Below are positions 10,022-22,084 of a stretch of 64,000 bases of DNA, in pieces. The stretch is taken from contig JAUZTG010000011.1 in assembly GCA_030734395.1 (NCBI GenBank), positions 186,001-250,000 on the forward strand, in the 5' to 3' direction. The notes under the pieces are model-generated. The model saw nothing but the letters and a program-made list of their open reading frames with translations. It was not told where the DNA came from and made no database searches. This DNA is from Sarocladium kiliense. Lineage: Eukaryota > Ascomycota > Sordariomycetes > Hypocreales > Sarocladiaceae. The translations under genes and the position numbers were made by a program. Position 1 is the first letter of the stretch. Each line of letters begins with the position of its first letter.

Positions 10022-13000
10022 CTACAGTGGCCAGACTGGAGCCTTCATGAGAACCTGTCGTCCCCGCACTTCCAGTGCTACGAACCCCGCGAATCGAACC
10101 CTGCCACCGTCCTTGGGAGCGCCTGCTATCACAGTCTTCGTGTCAGTATCTTCTGTCCCCATCACGGATACCACGCTGCCCTGCCGGCCTTCGCGTCCAA
10201 GTGCCCACGTACCGATCTTGCTCTTGCTGTTCTTATCTCCATCCTCGTCAGCGTCCGCCTCGCTGCCTTCCCCCTTTGCCCCATCTACTGCTGGCAGCCC
10301 GCCCTTTTCCACTTCCATCAGGTGAGGCGTAATCGGATCTCCAGGTAATGGGTACGTGATAGCCACATCGCGGCTCTCTAGAGGAATATTGGCGGCGATT
10401 GCTACTGCAAGCTCCACAATCATTGTAGTGCTACCTTCAACACCTGCCGGAGGCGGGTTCGACAAGAATTGGTACAAGCAGGCTGTCAAATTAGTCGTTG
10501 CCTTCGTCGTGAACATGGCCCGATTATCAGCTGTGCTGTTCGAGTTGAGCTTCCTCTGCAGACCATCTAGGGTTGCCATGCGCCAATTGACTACCTTGGT
10601 CGTCAAAGCATCGTGCTCCTCCTGGCTATGCAGTGTATACGAGTTGCCGCGGATGCTGAGCTCGATCTCTTTGAGCTGAGCGCTCAAAAGTGGATCCAGC
10701 CCCGGATGGAAGCATTTGTTGAAGACCTCCTCCATCAACCACCGCGAAATCACTGCCCGTCCCACAGCTGTCATCTCCTGCTTTCCTGTTTTGAGGGCTT
10801 CGGCGCTCACGTAGCTGTTCAGCCATTGAGGTACGCTGCGCCAGTCTTTGCGAATGTTGAACGAAAGATTGTTGATGGCCCCATTGAGCCTGTTGAACCG
10901 TGTTGAGTACTCATTGTCGTCCCATGCCGTCCGCGACTGCGACATGCGCTGGTTCGCGACTGCATTCTGTAGGGTTTCCACTTGACCTGACAATGCCTCA
11001 ATCTGCGACTTGCCGTCAAAATAGAGACGCTTGACGTTCTTATACTTGACAACTGTGAATTTGGTCAGTCGCGTGAACACGTACATGGTTGGTCACATGC
11101 TCTTTGCGACGGGCGAGCTTACGGAGGTCTTTGAAGGCTTTCTCGCCTTCAGCATCGAGAGCCATCGGGGCTTGCGCCGGAGGCTGTGGGCTGTCACGGC
11201 CGTGATCTGTCTGGCTGTCGAAAGCTGGTGGCCTGTCTCCACGGAAGACGGGGTTGGAGGTTGCCCCAGCCCCTGTTGCACCTGGAGGGAGAGGGCTTAG
11301 AGCGTTGGCGGACGTGTTCGGGTGGCGATAGCCTGGAGGTGCTCCGGCGGGTGGTTCTACCTGGCCGCGCAGGACCTTATCAGTTTCCTGGATTCTTCGA
11401 TTCGGGGGTGGACCTCCCGAGGGTGGTGCCATGACAGACGGATGCTGATTCTGGGGTGTCAGAGGTTGACCAGACGGAATGGTCTGGGTAGGCAGATATT
11501 CCTGGGAGCTGTTGGAATACTGGACGGCTGGAGAGGGACGATCCAGCTGGCTGCTAGGTCTCTGCTCAGAGTCAGTCACCGGAGATTCATGCGAGAATTG
11601 CGAGACTGTCTCCGAGTTCCCCTGTGGCGACAAACGTCCCAACTGGGGGTTGTCGCCCTGTTGTTGGTATGTCTGTGGCTGAGAGGGGGAGGATCCAAAC
11701 TGTGAGGGGTGTGGCAGCTGTGCGGCTCGCTGAGTGAAGCTGGTAGGATGTGGTTGTGGCTCGTAAGCTTCGAAATGCTGCGGCTCCTTCTCGGAATGGA
11801 TCTGGACTTGCGGTTGTGATGAATCCTGATGGCGCTGCTGATCAAATTGCGAGTCCAGAAAACGGGAGCCTCGAAACCCAGGCGTATCGACGTCCTGCTG
11901 GACTTGCCTGATAGTGTTGTTTCGACCTAGACCTGGGTCGTTGGTGTGAAGGTCTCGTTCGGAGTCGGGATGCGCAACCCGAATGTACTCATCTGCCTCG
12001 CCGACGTCGTGCAAAGGAGAACTAAGCTGGCTGTATGAGCCCTGTGTCTGCCAATCGCGGTCAGTCGGATACTGCTGCTGTTGTTGGTGTTGCTGCTGCT
12101 GGAGGGCGGTATTGATGGCCGGGGGAAAGTTGGCAGAATTGCTCACCCGCTTTGATGGTCTGCGGGCAAGGCCGGCGGTATTGTCGTAAGAGTTCTGTTG
12201 ACTGTGGCCTTGATAATTTTGTTGCTGCTGTTGCTGCTGCGTCTGTTGTTGAGGTGGGAGCTGCTGGTGTGGCGGTGGGGGAGGAGGGGTTTGGCCGTTG
12301 GCGTGGTCGGGCTGAGCTGCGGCGGCTGCTGCTGCTGTTGCGCGACTAGAACTGCCCGAGAAGATGCCCCTAATTAGCTTTCGAGCGGAGCGTTTCTCGG
12401 GTTGAGGAGGTTGCTGCTGCTCCTGCTGCGGAAAATTCTGGGATTGGGAAGAATGGTTGTAGGCAGCGGTCGAGGGAAGGTCGTCGAGGGAGCTGGAGGC
12501 GGTAGCAAATTGGTGGTGAAGGTGGTGAGGGTGGTGTTGGGCGGAGAGGGGATGATGGTGGTGCTGCGGCGCAGGCAGGATTGTGCTGTAGCGCTGGCTT
12601 TGGGAGCGGCCTACAGCAGCAGCGTCGGCCAGATCCTGGTCGTGGTCGTGCTGATGCTGACGTGCGGTGTCGTAGAGAGGCGAGCCACCGCCAATGCTAT
12701 CTTGCAGATCCGAAGGATTGGAGCCGGCGTTGTAGAGATGGGCGGGCGGGGGAGGGGGGCCCTGCTGTTGCTGTTGTCTTTGTGGCGCTGATTGGGACTG
12801 TGCTTGGGGTTGCTGGTGGTCAGGGTTCCTGGAAGCAGAGCCAGGGGGACGAGGAGTTGATTCTGAAGACTGGAGGCCCTGCTGTTGCGAAACTGGAATA
12901 GACGAGGAGGCAGTCGACAAGGCTGAATGGGGGGTTGAAACACCGGCGTTGGCAGGCGATTCGGCGTCAGTGCTGAGATCAGTGTTGTTCTGGTGGCCGT

Positions 13001-13133
13001 GCTGGGTAAAGGATGGAGGCGGAAGAGGTGCGCCAGCAGCTTCAGCACCAGATGGAGGCGAAGGGTCGACAGTCAGGCCGTGCTGAGAGCGGTTACTGTG
13101 TTTGAGGTGGGAAAGGCGACCAAAAGAGGGCAT
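10022..13133 (-). CDS. Gln/Pro-rich conserved fungal protein, function unknown
   Basis: Not recognised as a named family. Two exons: 13133-11123 and 11052-10022, about 1013 residues. The 70-nt intron has donor GTAAGC, branch CTGAC and acceptor CACAG; splicing joins EKAFKDL to VKYKNVKRLYFDGKSQIEAL in one frame. Residues 1-660 are low complexity, rich in Gln, Pro, Ser and His, with several short poly-Gln runs (around plus positions 12060-12250) and a prion-like look. Residues about 655-900 are an ordered-looking helical domain (coiled-coil stretch SQIEALSGQVETLQNAV, then LNGAINNLSFNIRKDWRSVPQWL). The C-terminal 90 residues are charged and low complexity. The N-terminus MPSFGRLSHLKHS and the helical domain suggest a conserved fungal family; a cytoskeletal or signalling adaptor is only a guess. 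Confidence 0.8.
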
Positions 13134-15048
13134 CCTTCAGGTGAGTCCTCACCACTACCTTGGGGCAAGGCAGGTAAGTAAAGCGGTTGTAGTATTCTTT
13201 GAGTTGATTGAGGTGGTGCAGCGCAATTAGCAGTGAAAGGGGGGCAGTGAACAAGGAGCTGGCACGGCACTGTGGTAACAGCTACTGCGCAGAGGTGTGG
13301 CTGTGAGTGACGCGACGATGGGGATTGGGAGTTGATTTCCCCTCACCGCGTAACGCCAGACGAGTTCAGCTCTCAGCTCCAGTCAGCCCAGTTGGAGATG
13401 AGATGGGTCGAGCCGAGTCGGGTCAAGGCAGCTCCAGGAATCTGAGTGACGTGAGGCGAATTGCTCTGGGGGTCGTTGCACGCACCAGGCGGGCGGTTCC
13501 TAGAGAATAAGCGTCCCTAGGATACGGCGAGCAGATAATACGGGGGAGATCAAATCAGTGGTGACTGGTCAAAGCGGAGCTAGCGCTGGGAGATGCGAGG
13601 GACGAAAAATGAACAGGATGAGCTGGCTGTTGTGTGTTGTCTGTTGGGGTGCCACTGGTAATGGTGCCGGAGCTGGACAGGTGAACGGGATTAAAGACGA
13701 TGGGGCGCTGGGTACTGGCAAGTGCATGGAGCTCAGCTACTCGTTGGTCGGAGGAGAAGGAGCTGCGGCTTCTGGTATGGATTCGCTGGACAAGATGAAC
13801 AAGGAAGAAATGAGTGCGCGATAGATGATGCCGCGTCGCGTCGTGTCGGGTTGTGCGGCCGTAAGGTACGTCAAGGTAACTTTTAAGGCGGACCAGGGTG
13901 CATCTTGAGAGGACCTAGCTTCCGCAGTGTATCGTGTATCTGGAGATGAAATGGAGTTGCAGCGAAGGTACGGAGCGATGGAACTTTGCTTGTGCATGTG
14001 GAGGGCGATTGGAAGCAGGAGCCAAGCAAAGACAACGACGGTTCCGAGGCTTCCAGAATCGATGTCCTGGAGTAGACTCGATATGCAATCTACAGTTCGC
14101 GTGAAGCTAACTTACGCAAGGTGAACATAACTCGGCGTTTGCTGTTTTCCGGGGCAAGGAGGCTAGCAATTGAGTGAGGCAGGTGTGATGGGAATGTACT
14201 TGCGTGTGTCGCTCCTTCCAGTCGATCGAATTGTTGCTGAAATCCCCGGCCCTTCCCTCCTTCCTCCTGACCATGCCTCCCCTCAGATGCTACTGCTATC
14301 ATCTTGAAGAAAATAAAATGAAACAAAACTGGTCTGCCGCTCTGCCATGTTCATTCTCTACCAGAGCCTTCGCATCTTGTCCCACCTCCACCTTAAGGTG
14401 CCTGGACTTCCACCACTTGAGCCTTGCCCCCCCTGCCTCTGCTACTATTCATAGCCCAAGCCTGACATGCCGCATGCCGCTCGCCTACCTGCATCCTCTG
14501 TCGCCACCCGGGAGCGGCATTTTGAGACATTAGCACAATCCTACCTTCCCGACTCTACCTTGACCATTGGAACAGAATTCGGATGCGGAAGGGTACCATA
14601 TTGACGTAATGACGGGATAGCTGGATAGTTGCAGCGCAGACACCCTACCACATCTCGCTGTTTCTGCGCAGTCTTCATGGGGAGATTGCGGCTTTCATTC
14701 CCGGAAATATTAGCGGATCGGATGCACCACTGTTCCATAAATACATGTCAATGTTCATTTGACTGACTCTCTTATGGAATCCTTCTGGAAGGAAGCCTGT
14801 ACCGTGTCGTGGACCAAGGCATGCCTCTAGGGTAGTGGCAGCGTTGGTCGCCGACTAAACAGGCCGTCTTGACAAGGTCGGCGACTGTTTAGATATCCTT
14901 TTGTCTTGAATTCCAGAGCGTTGATGGATCCCGAAAACATGCCCATTTCAAATAAAACTGCATCCTCTCTCTTGTCTTCATTTCGTCAGCCTCTCTCCGA
15001 AAGGTAGCAATTGAAAACCCACCACCCAGACAGATTTCATCCTCAGCC
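13134..15048. other. 1.9 kb intergenic DNA, no gene seen
   Basis: It separates the Gln-rich gene from the small Cys-rich gene; the two are divergent. Only short open frames (under 110 codons) without recognisable domains are present. The length suggests a large promoter for the Gln-rich regulator-like gene, an inference only. Confidence 0.45.
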
Positions 15049-15361
15049 ATGTGCTACAAAGCGACCTGTCCAACATGCTGTAAGTCACCCTGCCATTCCG
15101 ACACAAGGAACTCCGTCCACAATAGTGCTTCCAGGTTTGCTAACAGCCCTTCCAGCCAAGGCCTCCTGGCGAGGCTGCGGCTCCCACATCCCCCAAGCCC
15201 TGGCAAACGTGCCACCCTCAGACTGGTGCTCCTGTCCACCCCGCGTCACCGTCAACGGCAGACAGTACCCCGCTGCCGCGCCCCTCTCCCTGCCGGGCTT
15301 GTCCTGGATCACCGGCTGGTTCGGTGGTGGCAATAAGCCGCAGCAGAAGAGTGACCTCTGA
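15049..15361 (+). CDS. small Cys-rich protein, MCYKATCPTC family
   Basis: Two exons, 15049-15079 and 15156-15361, encoding about 78 residues. Exon 1 gives MCYKATCPTC and the donor GTAAGT; the acceptor CCAG at 15155 continues SKASWRGCGSHIP. The pattern C-x4-C-x2-C-x7-C-G-x-H-I plus a later W-C-x-C pair looks like a small metal-binding fold. Short proteins beginning MCYK with a CxxC and a W-x-GCG-x-HI motif are widespread in filamentous fungi as hypothetical proteins; I know of no assigned function. The C-terminal 35 residues are Pro/Gly-rich and probably disordered. It is too short and too spliced for simple gene finders. The nearest neighbour downstream is the P450 gene on the same strand, about 340 bp away. 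Confidence 0.75.
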
Positions 15362-15703
15362 AGTCCAGGCAGCCAAATCACCGCAGATATTCTATGTACT
15401 ACGATTGGAGAGAATCATACCAATTCCAGCTGTGCGATGCTTTTTTCCCGTGTCCCTTATCGAAGGCATGCACTAGTGCAACGCAATGCCCCCTGTGGAC
15501 GCTCTCCGTGTGGGGAAGGGCGCGCTGGCTGAGGACGGCCGGCACCGGAGGGCGCCCAATGGTACGGCATACTTTGCTCATTCTTAGATGATAAGAACTG
15601 ACGGAGCTAAACACTTCCATCATGGACTGATTCGTCTCTTCTTTCTGATTACAGTCCCCATTCATTCATTTTCATTCGCACGAGAGGGCCTCAACAATCC
15701 ATC

Positions 15704-17546
15704 ATGATATTCTTACACCCTGCCTTCCTCGCAGGCATCGGCCTGTACGTGGTCGGCATCTTCATAGTCCGCCGCTTGTCCACGCCTGTCACATGGCTCC
15801 CCGGCCCAACCGTCTCCAGAATCACAGGTCTCTACCTGAAGTGGCAAGAGCTTCGTGCGAACCGCACGCTCTACGTGCACTCTTTGCATGAAAAGTATGG
15901 ACCAGTTGTTCGGATTGCGCCGAATGAGGTGTCTTTCACGTCATGGGCAGCCGTGAAGGAGATCTACTGCTCCAGCGGCAGTGGCTACGACAAGACTGAG
16001 TTCTATGATCTATTCAAGATCTATGGCAGGAGGTGAGATGCTTCTGGATGAGTTGTATTAGGAGCAGTTGATGCTGATTGTACACAAAGGACCATGTTCA
16101 CCACACTGGACAAAACGAATGTACGAGAACAGCGTCCCTTAATTGACCAGAAGTCATTGACCAAGAGTAGCACGCAAAACGAAAGCGTATCATTGCCGAC
16201 CGATATGCCAACAGCAACGTCATGCGCACTGCCTCCATGGCAGGCATTCAAGAGCGTTCCGCCAAGTTCGTCGAGCGCTGCAAAGCCGCCACCAACAGCA
16301 CCCCTGACATCTTTGTAAGTCACCGACCTGTGGCTCTATCAATTATATAATTGGCGCGTGGCTGACCATAGTGAACAGATGGGTGAGATGATGCTTTAGT
16401 AATCCGCCTAAACGTGTGGTCACTGACAACTGAGAACAAGCGCTGCACGCCTATGCCTGCGACTGTGTCACTCACCATCTCTTCCATCCCTACGGCACAG
16501 ACTGCCTCCGGAAGAAAGCAGACGAGGAGATGATGCATCAAGTTGCCGGCGACGACAGTCTCCAGGGTTTGTCACACCTCCTGCCACAGTCGTTTCCGTT
16601 CCACTGACCAGCTAAAGACCGTTTGATATCCTACTACGTTCCGACCCTGCATTCACTCCTCTCACGGGTGATTCGCATCTTCTACCCCTCTCGCCAAACA
16701 CCCCTTGCTGATAACTACGTCCTCTCTACCGCGAAGAAGCCTGACCCTGCTCAGTTCACCCTTCTGAGCCGCCTCGAGGAAAAGAAAGGCGCTGTAGAGG
16801 GCAGTGAGCTGGATCATGTGGACGTTGCTGCCGAGTGTCTCGATCACATGGTCGCTGGGATTGACACTACAGGCGATGCGCTGTGCTTCCTTATGTGGGA
16901 GCTGTCGCAACCTCGTTCGTTGAAGTATCAGAGGCGGCTGCAAGAGGAGTTACGAGGAAAGCCTGAAGCATCCCTGGACCAGCTTCCGTATCTTGACGCA
17001 GTTGTAAATGAGGGGCTGAGGGTGTTCCCTGCGATTCCAATGTCCTTGCCCCGGCTGGTACCGGATGGCGGACGGAACATTGATGATGTGTGGGTTCCCA
17101 AGGGGACGGTGGTGAGCTGTCAGGCGCATTCTGTTCATCGAATCAACACGCATGTCTTCCCAAACCCGGATGCGTTTGACCCTGAGCGGTGGTTAGAACC
17201 AGAAGGTGATGCGGAGAGGCGACGACTTTTGTTTGCGTTCTCGAACGGCGGCAGGGGCTGTGTCGGAAAGCAGTAAGTCTTCCAATGTCCACGACCCTGA
17301 TCCTTTGTGTACGTTTCATTGCAATTAGATTGCTGACTGTGAACTTCATCGTTCAGTTTGGCTCTGGCAGAGATGAAGACTCTGCTAAGGGACACGTACT
17401 CCAAGTTCAGCACGACACCCGATCCTTCAATGAGGGCTGAGTCTATGGCCATGTCCGACCAGCTCATCTCTTCTCGACCGCTCGGGCAAAGGTGTCTTCT
17501 CCAGTTTCATCCGCTCGCCCAAGATGAGCCAGAAGAAGACGAGTAA
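15704..17546 (+). CDS. cytochrome P450 monooxygenase, seven exons with a 4-nt microexon
   Basis: Membrane-anchored haem monooxygenase of the secondary-metabolism/xenobiotic type, substrate unknown. Exons: 15704-16032, 16090-16120, 16171-16314, 16379-16382, 16441-16566, 16618-17272 and 17357-17546, 492 residues. Residues 1-25 form a hydrophobic anchor, then a Pro-rich hinge (TWLPGP). Visible motifs: YGPVVRIAPNEVSF; HAKRKR near helix C; I-helix AGIDTTGD; ExxR as EGLR; PERW; haem loop FSNGGRGCVGKH with the Cys ligand, completed by the last splice. Exon 4 is only ATGG, flanked by 64- and 58-nt introns; skipping it shifts the frame to a stop within about 30 codons, so it is needed to join TPDIF to ALHAYACDCVTHH. 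No other biosynthetic gene is adjacent apart from a P450 fragment 4.5 kb downstream. Confidence 0.88.
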
Positions 17547-18212
17547 AAAGGCATCTGCTACGCGAATAGGTAGCCATCTACATAATAATCAGGGAATGAT
17601 ATTGATACGCAACACTTACGTCTTTCAAAGCAAGATGATACAACCTAAAGTATAGCCGCACTATAGAAACGGAGCATCACGAAGATAAGGGGCTACAGAG
17701 TTTGCTTCAGAGAGTTGATCGATGATAATTTAGGCGTATTTTACTCGACTACTATTATTAGCTTGGTGACGCCTTAGAACCCTTGGTTGTCCCGCCTATG
17801 ATGGCCGCCAGCTTGGCGTACTGCTGTAAGAAACCTTGCCATTGCAGTTGACCCTCAAGGGCCAAGATGCCCGCGAAAGGGTTGGGAAGCCCTGAGGTAA
17901 CTATTGGCAAGGATTGACAGCCCTTGGGAGTTGAATGTTGGCTCTAGGGAGGCTTAACCCCCCTGCTGTTGTGACCAACCACCCAATAAGCGTGCATCTC
18001 CGAGGCAGGTCCAACCAACAGCAGCACGTGAGCAGCGCGTCAGCCTGCATGACAAGACACAACCATGATGCCAAATGACGCTGTTGCCTTTCCTTTCCGC
18101 CAGAGCATTCTCGTCAACCCAGACTCTGCCGAGTATCCTGGAATTGACACGCATCCGCCCTGCTCGTGACAGTATGCAGTAGTCACTTGAGCAGCTCTTG
18201 CGCAACTGAGTC
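17547..18212. other. intergenic DNA between P450 and NACHT gene
   Basis: Moderately A/T-rich just after the P450 stop (about 17560-17770), then ordinary composition. No effector-type gene (for example a HeLo-domain protein) is visible here. A 118-codon minus-strand frame at 17954-18310 is antisense to the NACHT first exon and looks spurious. Confidence 0.45.
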
Positions 18213-20959
18213 ATGGACCATGGATGCGCGACCGAGGCCGGCACTTCATTTGCCGTAGAACGAGGCCTTGTCAATGCTGGGACAGGCAATATCACTACAG
18301 GAGCCATCACTTACATTACAAATAACACCGGTACTTGGTCCATCTAGCTTCAGGTCCATACTACTACCCTCGGATGGCTGACTGGTACTTAACAGTCTGC
18401 CACCAGGCCCCACGGCAAGGGCTTACGCTCGAGGAGTCTTTGTCGTTTGAAGAGCTTCGCGATCGCGAACATGCTATCGAGGACGCACAAAGGGGGACCT
18501 GTAGCTGGTTCACACAAACTCCTCAATATCGTGCTTGGGCCTCTCCAACCCGTGATGAATGGCGTCTTGGCATGTTGTGGCTCAAGGGCAGACCAGGTGC
18601 TGGCAAGTCTACGATAGTGAAGGCGGCCATTGACTCTGCTCGAAAGACGTCTGAGTCTGATAAAGAGCTCGTCTTGCCACATTTCTTCAATGCACGGGGC
18701 TCTGCGCTGCAAGCTTCAACGGAAGGCATGTATAGAACCCTACTCGTATGGCTTCTTAAAGGACTTCCACCACAAGTATCACAAGATCTCGAGAGGAAGT
18801 ACAAAGGCCAAGTGCCCATCAAATGGCCCGTCGCAGAGCTGGGACGACTATTTAAGGATGCCGTATCGATGATCGGCGAGCAGTCTGTATCATTCTACAT
18901 CGACGCACTAGACGAGTGCCACAAAGAGAGCGTCAAAGGAATGCTGGAGATATTTCACGACGTGATCCGAGATGCTTGGACTGCAACACCGCAGCGGCAG
19001 ATTCGTGTGTTATTCGCTAGCCGGCCTTACCCTTTCATCTTCTTCAGGCCAGTTGTCTACATGGATCTCCACGAGCAAGAAGGGCATACTCGAGATATCG
19101 CTCGCTACATCCAGGCCAAACTCGAAATTGGAGAACATCACCAGGCTTCAGCCGTACGGCGCAAGATCCTTGATAAGTCGTTGGGAGTCTTTCTATGGGT
19201 GAAGTGGGTGGTGTCTGCTCTGAACGATGACTTCGAGAATGGGGTTGCCGATTTACAACAACGACTTCATGAAATTCCGGACGAATTGCGTGGCCTCTAC
19301 CGTCACACGCTAAGAAAGCACGCGGGGAACCTTCGCCAGTTCATTATATGCCTACGTTGGATTATCTTCTGTAAAGACCCGCGATTCAATGTTGACCAGC
19401 TCTGGTGGGGTGTGCAAGTGAGTTTGGGTCGATCTGATGACGAAATCAGTCGCGAGTTCAAAGCTCAAAGCAACGGTGACAGGCAAAAGTATATCAACAG
19501 TGTATCCAAAGGCTTTGCCAAATGCGTGCGCTTGAGCACCTTCTCCCCATTTCTTGGCAGCATTCCAGCCCCTTATATTGGCGTCCAGCTTGTCCATGAG
19601 TCTATCCGGAGCTTTGTCCTCGAAGAGAACGAATTTTGGAGGCTATGTGACGCAAAAGATGATAAAGATTTTATCCTTCAAAGTTTCCAGATTCTGAGGG
19701 ACAGCTGCTTTGCGGAGCTCATAGCACGACAAAAGCAAGAATTTGACTTCTGTCAAGAGCATGCCCGTCCATGCGGCGCTCATCCGGCTGATCTGGGATG
19801 GGAATCCGAACACACATCTACGGTTGGCTCAGTCCGATTTCCAATAGCAATGTATGCGGTGAAGATGGTATTTACGCATGCAGGCGAGGCAAAATCTCTA
19901 GGAGAGGATCAGACCGCCTTCTTGGTTAAATTCAACCAGCATATTGGGATCTGGCATGTCGCAATGCGTAACAGACAAGTTGTGCAAGAGACGGGGGCCA
20001 TGTTTCAGAACCTAGTGGCTGCTTTTTACAAGGAAAAGTACAGATTCATGATCTACGAGGGATCTCTCGCCTCTCATATCATCAAAACTTCGGAATTAGA
20101 GGCAAAGGTTGCAAAGGTTCGGGGACTGTTCTCTCAGTCAAATCAAGGTGTGAAGGGATTATCCCCGGCGTCAAATTCCACGCTCACCCAAAAGGGTTCA
20201 TTTGCATCCGGCTTGCTTCCAAAGCCATGGACCTTAGTCTCTGAGGCGTTTCTAATCTCGCAAGAACGAGGACCAGAGTTTGAGGAATTGTTGCAAGATT
20301 ATAGAAATCGGATTGCACTGAATACCTGGGCTCAGGCAGACCCAAATGATTGTTCGCAGGGGCCGTTTCTTGACCTAGCCCACGAGCTACCTCAATGTGC
20401 CACCTTCATCCTACTGGCTAGCACACGTTCTATCCGTCTGGAGCCTTATTTGGGCTACCTAGCACATATATTGAAGCACTCAGACAATCAACGGCAAAAC
20501 GCAGATCAAAACCATTTGCAGTTCCTACAGACGGTCCTTCTGTTCCTTGTACAAGGGATACCGTGCACTGTCGTGGATTTCAGGGAGGCAAGGACCAGAA
20601 TCTGGGCCCACAGCCTGTGTTATCCCGATGCCTCTATGGAGCATCAAATCTGCATTGAAGTCATACAGCAACTAATAGTGGGCAAAGGTCAATCGCCACA
20701 TGTGGAGGAGTTGATCGGGGAATGGTTCCCCTACATTCCTTTGTCGCCATTGGCAGTTCTGGAAAACCACCCAGAAGCGTCTGCGTTACTAAATCTGGGC
20801 CGACTTTTACGGCACTTAGAGGACAATCTTCAAGGAGTGGAAAATTGGTTAACAAACATGATGGTTACGCTAGTAGCCGCTTCGGTATCCCAGCACGATG
20901 CAACAGCCCAGAGAGCCGCAATGGACGCTATGGATCAATTGGAAATGCCTGAGAGATGA
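18213..20959 (+). CDS. NACHT-domain NLR-like protein with Gly/Asn/Thr-rich N-terminal exon
   Basis: STAND-type P-loop NTPase of the fungal NLR-like group, often tied to heterokaryon incompatibility or non-self response. My model has two exons, 18213-18330 and 18396-20959, 893 residues. The 65-nt intron has GTACTT donor, branch CTGAC and AACAG acceptor, and keeps phase. An in-frame TGA just upstream supports the start at 18213. Exon 1 (residues 1-39) is polar and beta-prone (VNAGTGNITTGAITYITNNT). Residues 50-75 hold the SLSFEELRDREHAIEDA linker, Walker A GRPGAGKST is at about 104-112, Walker B FYIDALDEC at about 206-214, sensor-like VLFASRPYP follows, then a winged-helix region (GLYRHTLRKHAGNLRQF). 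The last 370 residues show no WD40, ankyrin or TPR repeats. A single-exon start at 18335 is the alternative. Confidence 0.82.
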
Positions 20960-22084
20960 CTGTGTTAGCTAGATAATACATTCTGAAGTCTAGTGAGGAA
21001 ACATGGAATTCAGCGGTTTCTGCACTGTGACCGCCTGTCTAAATATTCTTCTGCCAAAGGTAAGCTAGATTGCTCCTCGCCCCGCTCAAGTACAACATGT
21101 ACATAGCCGTTGCTGCATCAGGCACTCTTTTAAATAGCAATCTGTGGCAGAGCGAAATGCTTAAGGTTACTAAAATAGGCTCTATTTAGTATACCCTTTT
21201 CAAGCTCTTATAAACGTCAAAATCTATTCAAAATATAGGAAGCATAATAAGTAAATATTTAAAAATAAAATTTAAGATCAAAATACTTAGTATGTTAATA
21301 TCGGATTAGGGAACGCAAGTACAGAAAAGCAAGGGGCAGCTTGCAAATGTTTCCGGTTCAAGTCATTATTGGGTGCAACCTTCCTGCGGCGAAAGAAGAT
21401 GGGCAACCCCAAATTTGTGGACGCGCGATTCAATCAAGGAAGGAGTAATCAATTAAAAGCGCCTTATGATTTTCATCAGACCAAGGGACGGAGACCAGTC
21501 GGCCCCGGGCGGCCAAACAACAACTCGGGCTCTGGCAGAACTCGAGCGCCGATGTGACGAGTATGCTGGACTTCGGCTCTGCGTCGCGGACGCCCTGTGC
21601 GGATCGCGGACCTGACCTGCCTCAGCAAGTCACTGAATTGACACATCAGCATATCCCGACGAAATGGAGATTCCGAGCTACGGCTAAGTCTATAGTAATT
21701 ATCACATTAAATCTACTGAATGGCTTCGCTCTTGTACCTTATTGAGTGCTGACGATGAACACTAACATTTTTGAGCGCCGCATTTTGAACTTAGCCTAGG
21801 TAGTAGCATAGAGATTACTATGCTTTTATCTTCTTCGAATTGGCTTTTAGATCTTGTCTCCTTTTCCTCGTCTTATTTATAAAAAAAAAAAAGGCGGTTG
21901 TGAAGGCTGGGGTTGCTGATCCCTTTGATGTAAAGACGATGAGGAGAGATTTGGTGTCTCCAAGTTCGTGTCGGCGCCCCTGCCCTGATTTACAAGATTA
22001 CTCGTGTTCACATTTCCAAAACGGCTATTATAGCGATCGTTGGATACCTGCATAAGTGCTTCATCACTCATCGATCCAACCAGC
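20960..22084. other. TA-rich, RIP-like degenerate DNA
   Basis: About 1.1 kb without a gene. The stretches around 21130-21310 and 21700-21900 are very rich in A/T and in TpA steps, unlike the flanking genes, and include an 11-12 base A run near 21883. This is the look of DNA hit by repeat-induced point mutation (C-to-T in CpA) or of an old transposon relic. No transposase, terminal repeats or target duplication could be recognised. Confidence 0.55.
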
